The notes beneath the pieces were generated by a model that saw only the letters and a list, made by a program, of their open reading frames with translations, was not told the origin of the DNA and searched no databases. This document shows, one piece after another, positions 1-6,832 of a stretch of DNA of 9,883 bases; position 1 is the first letter of the stretch, and every line of letters begins with the position of its first letter. This stretch comes from Acidobacteriaceae bacterium (GTDB lineage Bacteria > Acidobacteriota > Terriglobia > Terriglobales > Acidobacteriaceae): assembly GCA_003140705.1 (NCBI GenBank), contig PLKU01000373.1, forward strand, positions 2,625 through 12,507. The letters are read 5' to 3'. The translations under genes and the position numbers were made by a program.

Positions 1-654
1 ACGTCCTTCTACATGTTCCGCCTCTGGTATCTGGCATTCCTGGGCGAGTCGCGCAGCGAGCGCGGACATCATCATGCAACTCCCTTTTCGATGCTTGGCC
101 CTCTCGTGATTCTGGCGCTGCTCTCGATTTGTGGTGGGTGGATTGGCATTAAGCGTTTCGCCACTTTCCTGGCTCCGTCGGTCGGTGCAAATACTTCAGA
201 TACGGGCAGCGCGCATCTTGAATTTATGCTGAGCATTGCTGCCGTCGGTGTTGCTCTTCTGGGCTGGCTTGTTGCCCATCAGTTCTACGGGCAGAAGACC
301 GGGCGCCCGGCAAAGCTGGCCGCTGCGCTGCCCGGCGGCTACAAGCTGCTGGCAAACAAATATTACGTCGATGAGTTCTATGCCGCGATAGTTGTTAAGC
401 CGTTAATGGTCATCTCCAAATTCCTGCTGGGATGGGTGGTCGATACAGCGCTGCTGGGTGGCACGGCATGGCTGATCGGAGGCATAGCAACATTCTCAGG
501 CGCTCTGTTGCAGCGCTGGCAGTCTGGCAATATCCGGTCTTATGCAGCCTGGTTGGCGGCCGGGGCGGCAGCGGTGATTCTGTTTGTTTTGGTGCCGTGG
601 GCGACGGTGCTTGGAAGCCTCTCGGCGATTCACCTTGGTGTGGCGGGGCAATAG
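1..654 (+). CDS. nuoL: NADH-quinone oxidoreductase subunit L, C-terminal part (5' end outside window)
   Basis: This is the distal third of the largest antiporter-like membrane subunit of respiratory complex I, which helps couple NADH-to-quinone electron flow to proton pumping in the inner membrane. Reading is open from base 1 (T-S-F-Y before the first Met at base 13), so the real start lies upstream; 217 residues are visible of a family that usually has over 600. The opening TSFYMFRLWYLAFLGE matches the conserved NuoL stretch ahead of the last helices. It is followed by a hydrophobic helix (about residues 31-50), a second near 75-93, then NKYYVDEFY and the long C-terminal amphipathic/lateral-helix region with LQRWQSGNIRSYA, typical of NuoL, and a final hydrophobic helix. 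It ends TAG, with nuoM starting 3 nt later, so the two are surely co-transcribed. Identity as NuoL rather than NuoM or NuoN rests on the YYVDE and RSYA motifs. Confidence 0.95.
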   Translation, partial: TSFYMFRLWYLAFLGESRSERGHHHATPFSMLGPLVILALLSICGGWIGIKRFATFLAPSVGANTSDTGSAHLEFMLSIAAVGVALLGWLVAHQFYGQKTGRPAKLAAALPGGYKLLANKYYVDEFYAAIVVKPLMVISKFLLGWVVDTALLGGTAWLIGGIATFSGALLQRWQSGNIRSYAAWLAAGAAAVILFVLVPWATVLGSLSAIHLGVAGQ

Positions 655-657
655 ACG

Positions 658-2187
658 ATGGACTCAATCAACAGCTCGATTCTCACCTGGATCCTTCTTG
701 CTCCGCTGGTCGGCGCTGTTCTTGTGGCGCTTGTCCCGGACCGGGCCAAGCTGCCCAACTGGATTGCTCTTCTTACCGCGCTGGCCACATTCGGTCTTAC
801 ACTTCATTTGCCTGCGCATTTCGATCTCGGCCACGGCGGATTCCAATTTTCAATCAACCTCCAATGGATTGAAAACCCGGCAATTTTCTATCACGTGGGT
901 GTGGATGGGTTGAGTTTATGGCTGGTTGTTCTCACCGGCTTGCTCGCGCCCGTGGGCGTCATCGCCAGCTGGAGCGCAATCAAAGAACGCCGCAAGATTT
1001 TTTTCGTGCTTTTCCTTTTGCAACAGACGGCGATGTTTGGCGTCTTCGTCTCGCTCGACATGATGCTCTACTACGCATTCTGGGAGCTTTCGCTGGTTCC
1101 CATGGCCATCTTGATTGCCATGTATGGCCGGAAAGACGGGCCCAAGGTAGCGCTGAAGTTTTTCCTGTTCACATTTATTTCTTCTGCGCCGCTGCTGGTT
1201 GCAATTCTGTGGCTTTATTCAAAGACCAACAGTTTTGACTTCACTGTTCTTCAAAATGACATCATTGTTGGATTGGTCCCCGCCGAGCCGCTTTGCTGGG
1301 TATCGGTCGCCTTTCTGTTTGCGTTTGCGGTCAAAGTGCCAGTGTTTCCACTGCACGGATGGCTCGCGGACACCTTCAGTGAGGCTCCAGTGGCACTAGC
1401 CATGGTTGTTGCGGGCAAGCTGGGACTCTACTCGATGCTTCGTTTCCATGTTGGCCTCTTTCCTTTCCAGGCGCGCGCGGCCGCTCCCTACCTGATTGCC
1501 CTCGCTGTCATCGGTATTCTCTATGGTGCGTGTCTCGCGCTGGTGCAACAAGACTTCTGGCGGCTGCTCGCGTTTGCCGCATTGAGCCACCTGAGCCTTA
1601 TTACGCTAGGCATCTATGGCTTCACGTACGCCGGTTCAGCAGGAGCGGTCTACCAGATACTGAACCACGGCGTCGTAGACGGAGCGCTGTTTGTGCTTCT
1701 TGGCGCGCTGGAAACTCGCTACTCCACGAGCGAAATCGCGGCTTATGGCGGGGTTGCCGGCAAGCTGCCACGTGCTGCTACGCTCTTTGTGATCGCTTCC
1801 CTTGCCATGATCGGGCTACCTATGTTGAACAGTTTTGTGGGCGAGTTTCTCATCCTCGCCAGCACCTTCAACGGCGTGAGCCGCAGCTGGGCGGTTGCGG
1901 CCGCACTCGGTGTCATTCTGAGCGCTGCTTACATGCTCTGGCTGGTACAACGGGTTTTCTATGGACCAGAGAGCGAACTTACCCGTTCAAAGCCGGCCGC
2001 CGATCTCCACTTCAGAGAGCTTGCCGTTCTGTGGCCTCTCGCCCTGCTCATGCTGGTCATGGGTCTTGCGCCGTCGTACTGGATGCCGTTCATTGAAGCT
2101 GCCGTACATCCTCAGAACCGACATGAGGTACGGTACCTTGACTTTGTAGTCACACCGAATACTGCACCTGGGGGGGGGCAACGATGA
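658..2187 (+). CDS. nuoM: NADH-quinone oxidoreductase subunit M
   Basis: Second antiporter-like proton-pumping subunit of complex I, 509 aa and about 14 TM helices, a normal length for NuoM. Seen in the sequence: GVDGLSLW (81-88), FWELSLVPM with E143 (the helix-5 glutamate of the family), K226 in AFAVKVPVFPLH, E242 in SEAP, K254 in AGKLGLYS, and E396 in NSFVGEF, so the central charged chain is present. It departs from textbook NuoM in one place: the broken-helix region reads HGWLADTFSEAP instead of the usual HTWLPDAHTEAP, and the stretch from EAP to the following lysine looks three residues shorter. The start ATG lies 3 nt after the nuoL stop with only a weak GGGG upstream, suggesting translational coupling. 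The C-terminus ends in PGGGQR, encoded by a run of nine G, and the stop overlaps the nuoN start (ATGA). Confidence 0.96.
   Translation: MDSINSSILTWILLAPLVGAVLVALVPDRAKLPNWIALLTALATFGLTLHLPAHFDLGHGGFQFSINLQWIENPAIFYHVGVDGLSLWLVVLTGLLAPVGVIASWSAIKERRKIFFVLFLLQQTAMFGVFVSLDMMLYYAFWELSLVPMAILIAMYGRKDGPKVALKFFLFTFISSAPLLVAILWLYSKTNSFDFTVLQNDIIVGLVPAEPLCWVSVAFLFAFAVKVPVFPLHGWLADTFSEAPVALAMVVAGKLGLYSMLRFHVGLFPFQARAAAPYLIALAVIGILYGACLALVQQDFWRLLAFAALSHLSLITLGIYGFTYAGSAGAVYQILNHGVVDGALFVLLGALETRYSTSEIAAYGGVAGKLPRAATLFVIASLAMIGLPMLNSFVGEFLILASTFNGVSRSWAVAAALGVILSAAYMLWLVQRVFYGPESELTRSKPAADLHFRELAVLWPLALLMLVMGLAPSYWMPFIEAAVHPQNRHEVRYLDFVVTPNTAPGGGQR
2170..2178 (+). repeat. Nine-G homopolymer at the nuoM/nuoN junction
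   Basis: Nine consecutive G encode three Gly codons near the NuoM C-terminus and end 5 nt before the nuoN ATG. No other Shine-Dalgarno-like sequence precedes nuoN, so the run may itself pair with the anti-SD of 16S rRNA. It also contains a perfect G GGG GGG slippery heptamer in the nuoM frame; a -1 shift here enters the nuoN frame. Homopolymer length is prone to sequencing error, but the length given keeps both genes intact. Confidence 0.6.
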
Positions 2188-3698
2188 ATCCTGTGCCCGA
2201 CATCTTCCGCATCCTCCCCGAAGTCATCCTGACCTTGACCGGCGTCGCCGTGATGTTCATCGATGCATCGCTACCTTCGACCTGGCCGCGGCGGATGCTT
2301 GGTTGGGTGGCCGCCATTGGAACGGTGTTGGCTCTCTGGGCGAGTGTATGGCAGTTCTCTCTACCCGAAGGAACAGGCTTCTCCGGGACTGTCGAAACCA
2401 GCGCGTTCACGATCTTCTTTCACGTTCTCATATGCGGAATCGTGCTAGTCGCGCTTCTACTTGCGCTCGATACGCTTCCCGAAGACAGCCACCATCAGGG
2501 CGAATACTATGCGCTGATTGTCTTTGGTGCAGTAGGAATGTGCCTGCTCACGGGCGCGGTTGAGCTCCTGGTAGTCTTCATTGCCCTGGAAATTTCCTCC
2601 ATCTCAACGTACATTCTGGCTGGTTACCGGAAAAGCACGGGGCGCGGGCCGGAGGCCGCCATCAAGTACTTCCTCCTGGGGTCGTTTGCGACGGCATTCC
2701 TGCTGTACGGCGTGGCCCTGATCTTTGGCGCCACGGGCACGACTCAGATTTACGAGATCGCTCATCTTGCCCCAACGGCCCAGAATCACTCGTTTGTTGT
2801 TGCAGGAATGGCGTTAATGCTCGTTGGGATTCTGTTCAAGGTTTCGGCCGCGCCGTTTCATGTTTGGACGCCCGACGTATATGAAGGCGCCCCCTCGCCC
2901 GTAGTAGCACTGCTTTCAACCGCGCCCAAGGCCGCCGCATTTGCCCTGTTGATCAGGGTGCTTTATGAGATGCTGCCAAGTCTGCGCGACATGTGGACCC
3001 CGCTACTGTGGGCTGTCGCGGTGCTTTCGATGACCGTGGGTAATCTCGCTGCGCTGCGCCAGGAGAACGTCAAGCGGATGCTCGCTTACTCGTCGATCGC
3101 CCATGCGGGTTACCTGCTGGCGGCCTTTGCCGGCTTTGGAACCAGCGGAATCGCTGCTGCCAGCTTCTACACAGCAGCTTATGCGGCCATGAACGTGGGC
3201 ATCTTTGCTGTAATCACACTCGTAAGCGGCTACGACGAAAAACTGCCGATGATTGACGATTTTCGCGGTCTCCTCTACCGTTCTCCACTTCTAGGCGGGT
3301 TGCTGATCTTTTTTCTTGCTTCGCTAGTCGGGATCCCCTTTACCGGAGGGTTCTTTGGAAAGTTTTATTCATTCTCGGCCGCAGTCAACGGTGGAGCGGT
3401 GGCTCTGGCCATCATTGGACTTCTCAATTCCGGATTGGCTGCGGCCTATTACTTACGGCTGACATTGGTAATTGCACAGCACTCACCTGCCAAAAGTGAC
3501 GAGGAGATTGCACCTGCCCCGCAGGTGGGTATAGCGGTTGGTGCGGCCTTGGCCTTTGCAGTGATTGCGACATTGATTCTGGGAATCGCTCCCAACGAAG
3601 TGCTGCATGCAGCCGAAAACGGGGCTCTCACCTTGCAGGCGCCTCCGGTCCAGACCACCTCTCCGGGGCTCAGCGCGGGACAGCTGCCAAGTCAGTAG
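2184..3698 (+). CDS. nuoN: NADH-quinone oxidoreductase subunit N
   Basis: Third antiporter-like subunit of complex I, nearest of the three to the quinone-binding arm; 504 aa with about 14 TM helices, a usual length. It begins MNPVPDIFRILPEVILTLTG, the typical NuoN N-terminus. The family charges are all visible: E136 (VVFIALEISSISTYILAGY), K219 in LFKVSAAPFHVWTPDVYEGAP, K249 in STAPKAAAF, and K393 in GGFFGKFY. VKRMLAYSSIAHAGYLL (296-312) is the signature around helices 9-10. Unlike NuoM next door, the broken-helix motif here is canonical. The ATG overlaps the nuoM TGA by 4 nt, so coupled translation is likely. It is the last nuo gene: the tail (from about residue 485, rich in Pro, Thr, Ser and Gln) is low-complexity, and its last 29 nt overlap the end of a convergent glycosyltransferase pseudogene. 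Confidence 0.97.
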   Translation: MNPVPDIFRILPEVILTLTGVAVMFIDASLPSTWPRRMLGWVAAIGTVLALWASVWQFSLPEGTGFSGTVETSAFTIFFHVLICGIVLVALLLALDTLPEDSHHQGEYYALIVFGAVGMCLLTGAVELLVVFIALEISSISTYILAGYRKSTGRGPEAAIKYFLLGSFATAFLLYGVALIFGATGTTQIYEIAHLAPTAQNHSFVVAGMALMLVGILFKVSAAPFHVWTPDVYEGAPSPVVALLSTAPKAAAFALLIRVLYEMLPSLRDMWTPLLWAVAVLSMTVGNLAALRQENVKRMLAYSSIAHAGYLLAAFAGFGTSGIAAASFYTAAYAAMNVGIFAVITLVSGYDEKLPMIDDFRGLLYRSPLLGGLLIFFLASLVGIPFTGGFFGKFYSFSAAVNGGAVALAIIGLLNSGLAAAYYLRLTLVIAQHSPAKSDEEIAPAPQVGIAVGAALAFAVIATLILGIAPNEVLHAAENGALTLQAPPVQTTSPGLSAGQLPSQ

Positions 3699-4277
3699 CA
3701 ACACCGAACTGCCTTTCGTTCGACGAAGGCGAAAGCAATGTCTTGTAGTACTCCGTGATGAGCCCCAACACTCTCGTATTCGCATAATGGTCAGCAACCC
3801 AGGCACGCGCTGCGTTGCCCATGCGGCGGCGCTGCTTTGGATCTCGGAGCAGTTTCAGTATTGCTTCGCTGATGGCTGCCGCATTACAGGGCGGAATCAG
3901 GATGCCGGTAACCTCAGGCACCAAGGAATCCCGTGACCCGGTGGAAAGTGCGGTAATCACGGGGATGCCGGCAGTCGCTGCCTCCCGAACGACACAGGAA
4001 AATCCCTCCCGCGAAGTTGGAATAACCATCAGATCCATCGCGCGATCATACGCCGCTGTGCCAGCGACAAACCCGCTGCAGCGAACACGAGGAGCGTTCT
4101 TAATCCTGATGCCATGCCCGCGCAAAGCGCGTCCTCATCAATGTCAAACCAGCCTACTGCGAGCTAGCGGCTTTGCGGCTCGGCATTCAGAATGGTATCA
4201 AAGGCTTCCATCAATTCAGGAAGCTCATCTTTTGTGGAGAACTTCCGCTTAAAGTGGAGATCAAACCAGTCGGCAAA
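3670..4277 (-). pseudogene. Degraded GT4-family glycosyltransferase (C-terminal donor-binding domain)
   Basis: On the minus strand a GT-B, family-4 style glycosyltransferase C-terminal half can be read, but not as one frame. From 4277 down, one frame reads through KRKFSTKDELPELMEAF and AEPQSR, meets a TAG at 4166-4164, then goes on with LAVGWFDIDEDAL. At about 4125-4128 the frame is lost; adding one base restores DALLRGHG and joins the open stretch from 4125 to 3670. That stretch holds the sugar-nucleotide site motif IPTSREGFSCVVREAATAG, then IPVITALSTGSRD, TGILIPP and RRRMGNAARAWV, all in the expected GT4 order. The N-terminal acceptor domain (about 180 residues) is absent: upstream of 4277 there is another stop and no GT motifs. 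The 151-codon open frame from a TTG at 4125 could be called a gene, but it has only part of one domain. The ending overlaps nuoN by 29 nt. Substrate unknown. Confidence 0.82.
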
Positions 4278-4439
4278 CTACCCGATCGTCTCTGATTATG
4301 CGTCTGACGGGTTTTTCCTCTTAAACCTTCCCTCGCCACAAAAGGATCAGGTCGCAGGCGCTGGGTATTTGCGTGCCCAAGCCCAATAAATCGGGGTTAC
4401 GTGCTGGTAGACTTTTATCGATCTCTGCGGGAGGCTCCC
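4278..4439. other. Short intergenic stretch, nothing recognised
   Basis: Between the glycosyltransferase remnant and the VOC gene I see no gene, tRNA, convincing promoter or strong hairpin. Short open stretches exist on both strands but none resembles a known protein. It may be further decayed glycosyltransferase DNA or a deletion scar. Confidence 0.4.
4429..4434 (+). promoter_or_regulatory. Shine-Dalgarno site deciding the VOC gene start
   Basis: GGGAGG lies 5 nt before the ATG at 4440. A longer reading from a GTG at 4401 is possible but has no such site, and its extra 13 residues lie outside the fold. Confidence 0.65.
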
Positions 4440-4844
4440 ATGGCACTTGATCTGCGCGGCCTTTGCCCACTTCTTTCAGTTTTCGACATGCCAACGTCGG
4501 TTCGCTTCTACCGCGACCTGCTGGCCTTTGAGTTTGTCAACACTTCGGACCCTGGGCCTGATGGCCACTTCGACTGGTGCTGGCTCCGCCGCAACGACGC
4601 GGATTTGATGCTCAACACCGCCTTTGACCGCGACCGGCGGGCCGCCGCACCCGACCCTGCCCGCATTGCTGGTCATGGCGACACCCAAATCTACATCGGT
4701 TGCCAGGACCTCGATGCAGCGTGCGAGTACCTTCGCAACGCGGGCCTCAAGGTGAAGGGCCCGACCGTCCGGCCCTTCGGCATGAGACAGCTGTTCTTCA
4801 AAGACCCGGACGGATACGAGTTATGCCTGCAGTGGCAAGCCTGA
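4440..4844 (+). CDS. VOC-superfamily (glyoxalase/bleomycin-resistance fold) protein
   Basis: A 134-aa protein with the two βαβββ modules of the vicinal-oxygen-chelate fold. Module 1 has PLLSVFDMPTSVRFYRDLLA (about 10-29), and module 2 has DTQIYIGCQDLDAACEYLRN (81-100) followed by the classic ending LFFKDPDGYELCLQW (118-132). The length is normal for single-domain VOC proteins. E127 sits at the usual last metal-ligand place, but the positions where β1 of each module often carries a His hold Ser and Thr/Gln, so this resembles the non-metal, ligand-binding or resistance-type branch more than glyoxalase I. Substrate cannot be told. It stands alone between a pseudogene and the etf cassette (69-nt gap downstream), and could be read in the same transcript as the latter. 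Start chosen by the GGGAGG site and a fold-consistent N-terminus. Confidence 0.85.
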   Translation: MALDLRGLCPLLSVFDMPTSVRFYRDLLAFEFVNTSDPGPDGHFDWCWLRRNDADLMLNTAFDRDRRAAAPDPARIAGHGDTQIYIGCQDLDAACEYLRNAGLKVKGPTVRPFGMRQLFFKDPDGYELCLQWQA

Positions 4845-4856
4845 CCTGGCCCGGCA

Positions 4857-4886
4857 CTGACATATTGAAGGCCGATCCTGTATCTT
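4857..4886 (+). promoter_or_regulatory. Possible sigma-70-type promoter ahead of the etf cassette
   Basis: CTGACA (4857-4862) and TATCTT (4881-4886) are separated by 18 nt, giving 5/6 and 4/6 matches to the consensus hexamers. They lie 28 nt before the ATG of the Fe-S oxidoreductase gene, in the only gap between it and the VOC gene. A match of this quality can arise by chance. Confidence 0.3.
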
Positions 4887-4913
4887 TGCGATGAGAAACA
4901 ACTCCAGTCGCCA

Positions 4914-6788
4914 ATGATCGCAATTCTCCCAACTCTGGCCGAACCTCAATCGTTCTCTCTGTCGGAGAAACTCCTCTTCGCAGCTTTAGCGATGGCCTCG
5001 GTCTACAGCTTCTGGAATCTCTTTGGGAGAATCCTCAACAAGATTCTTCAGTCAAAGAAGGACTCAAGCTTTCGCCTCTTCCCCATAACAAAGCGAATCT
5101 GGGATTTTTTCTGGGAGGTTCTCTGCCAGGCTAAGGTGGTTCGTGAACGCCCTCTCCCAGGTCTTGCACACGCGTTCGTCTTCTGGGCCTTCTGCGCATT
5201 TGCACTGGTCACTCTGAACCACTGCGCCGTCGCCTTTGGAATCGGCTTCCTCAACCCTGCGGGCGAATTTGCACGGCTTTATTTCTACGTTGCCGCCGCT
5301 TTTGCTTTTGCCTGCGCTGCCGGAATTTTAGGCCTGTTCGTGCGCCGATTCCTTGTCCGCCCTAAGTGGCTTGGCGAACAGCTCTCCTACCAGTCCGGCG
5401 TCATTGCTCTGCTTATCTTTGTCTTGATGGCCACGTACCTGGCCGCGTTCTTTGTGACGGACGCCGGACCTGATGCGCGAATTCTTTGGTGGGTGCACAC
5501 ACTAACCTTGCTCACTTTTCTGCCCCTCATCCCTCACACCAAGCATTTGCACCTTGTTCTCAGTCCGGCTACGGTGTTTTTATCGCGCGGAGGGTTTGCC
5601 CAAATCCCTCCGCTCGCCGGCGACGAAGACTTCGGCCTTGTGGCGGGTGCGGATCTCACGCAACTGGTCAGCCTCCAGGCCTACTATTGCGTGGAGTGCG
5701 GGCGGTGCACGGAGCATTGTCCCGCAGCCAACACCGGCAAATTGCTCAACCCGAAAGAGATCATCCTCGGGGTACGTGCCTATCTCAATAACCTTGGCCC
5801 CGCCTCTGACCAGCCATTGCTGGGCAAATACAACTCCCAGGAAGCCGTCTTCCAATGCACCACATGCGGCGCCTGCGAATTTCAGTGCCCGGTCGGGATC
5901 GAACATGTCCCGATTTTGGTGGGCCTGCGACGCGGAGCCGTCAACACCGGCGCGTGGGAAGACGAACACGGAGGCAAGCTTTTTCTGGCATTGGAGCGAG
6001 GGAGCAATGCGCTCGGTCTAAGCCCAGCGGAGCGCGACAAGTTTATCGAAAAGCAGGCATTGCCCATCTTCGACGGGACGCAGGAATATTGCTTATGGCT
6101 TGGATGCATGGGTGGCTACGACCCCAAAGGCCGCGAGATTGTGACAGCCTTCGCCCGCGTCATGAAATTCCTGGGCACTAGCTACGGGGTGCTGCGTAAA
6201 GAGAAATGCACGGGGGACCCTGTCCGTCGTCTGGGTAACGACCTGCTTTTCCAGCAGCTGGCCGAAGCCAACCTTGAAACATTGGCGCAGAATAAGGTGA
6301 AGAAGATCGTCACAATTTGCCCGCATTGCGTCCGAACCATTCAGGAAGACTGGAAAGAGTACGGCGCTCCGCCCCAGGTTGAGCACCACAGCGAATTCAT
6401 GGCGCGCTACGTTGACAAACTACCCAAGCAGCCGAGCGAGGAGAAAGTCGTCTTCCATGATCCCTGCTACCTGGGCCGTTATCGCAATGTCTATGACGAA
6501 CCGCGGAAAGTGGCAGCCCTTGCCGGTGATCTTGTCGAAGCACCGCGCAACAAGGAGCGCAGTTTCTGTTGCGGGGCCGGCGGCGGCCTGGCTTTTCTCG
6601 GCGAAGAGGACGGTGAGCGAGTCAGCCATAAACGTGCCGCGGAACTCGTGGCGACTGGAGCCCAAACGATTGCAGCCGCTTGCCCTTTCTGCAATACGAT
6701 GTTTCGAGATGCACTGGCAGCTACGGGAGAATCCGCGCCGCAACTGCTGGACATAGCGCAATTGACGGCGCGCGGATTGCCCGAATAA
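4914..6788 (+). CDS. etfD: Membrane Fe-S oxidoreductase, EtfD-like (ETF:quinone electron carrier)
   Basis: A 624-aa three-part protein. Residues 19-207 hold about five TM helices in a NarI-like haem b domain, with candidate axial histidines H86, H103, H195 and H208. Residues 255-330 hold two [4Fe-4S] motifs: C259, C262, C265, C269 (CVECGRCTEHCP) and C315, C318, C321, C325 (CTTCGACEFQCP). The rest holds two cysteine-rich CCG/HdrD-type domains: C393/C398, C432 and C469/C472, then a full set C518, C552-C553, C590, C593. This order is that of the Fe-S proteins named EtfD, or ETF:menaquinone oxidoreductase (EMO), which take electrons from EtfAB to the membrane quinone pool. etfB follows 44 nt downstream and supports that role. 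The first CCG domain has CT in place of CC. No clear Shine-Dalgarno precedes the ATG, so the exact start is less sure; the next in-frame Met (residue 27) would cut into helix 1. An HdrD-like or lactate/glycolate oxidase partner is the alternative. Confidence 0.87.
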   Translation: MIAILPTLAEPQSFSLSEKLLFAALAMASVYSFWNLFGRILNKILQSKKDSSFRLFPITKRIWDFFWEVLCQAKVVRERPLPGLAHAFVFWAFCAFALVTLNHCAVAFGIGFLNPAGEFARLYFYVAAAFAFACAAGILGLFVRRFLVRPKWLGEQLSYQSGVIALLIFVLMATYLAAFFVTDAGPDARILWWVHTLTLLTFLPLIPHTKHLHLVLSPATVFLSRGGFAQIPPLAGDEDFGLVAGADLTQLVSLQAYYCVECGRCTEHCPAANTGKLLNPKEIILGVRAYLNNLGPASDQPLLGKYNSQEAVFQCTTCGACEFQCPVGIEHVPILVGLRRGAVNTGAWEDEHGGKLFLALERGSNALGLSPAERDKFIEKQALPIFDGTQEYCLWLGCMGGYDPKGREIVTAFARVMKFLGTSYGVLRKEKCTGDPVRRLGNDLLFQQLAEANLETLAQNKVKKIVTICPHCVRTIQEDWKEYGAPPQVEHHSEFMARYVDKLPKQPSEEKVVFHDPCYLGRYRNVYDEPRKVAALAGDLVEAPRNKERSFCCGAGGGLAFLGEEDGERVSHKRAAELVATGAQTIAAACPFCNTMFRDALAATGESAPQLLDIAQLTARGLPE

Positions 6789-6832
6789 CGCGCGGCGACC
6801 TCAGCAGCTAAGATGAACGTGAGCCTTTCATC

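Noticed and set aside
1530..2096. 188-codon plus-strand open frame inside nuoM
   Set aside because: Arg-, Cys- and His-rich translation in an alternative frame of a well-supported membrane protein gene; no domain.
3699..4125. Treating the minus-strand 151-codon frame as an intact small glycosyltransferase
   Set aside because: It starts at a TTG within the domain, immediately after a frameshift, and GT sequence continues upstream in another frame; a pseudogene explains it better.
3815..4252. Plus-strand 145-codon open frame
   Set aside because: It lies antisense to the readable GT4 motifs on the minus strand, has no recognisable domain and no good ribosome site; it is a shadow frame.
4861..4890. 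TTGAAG/TATCTT as a promoter pair
   Set aside because: Spacing is only 10 nt; the CTGACA/TATCTT pairing with 18 nt is the more reasonable candidate.
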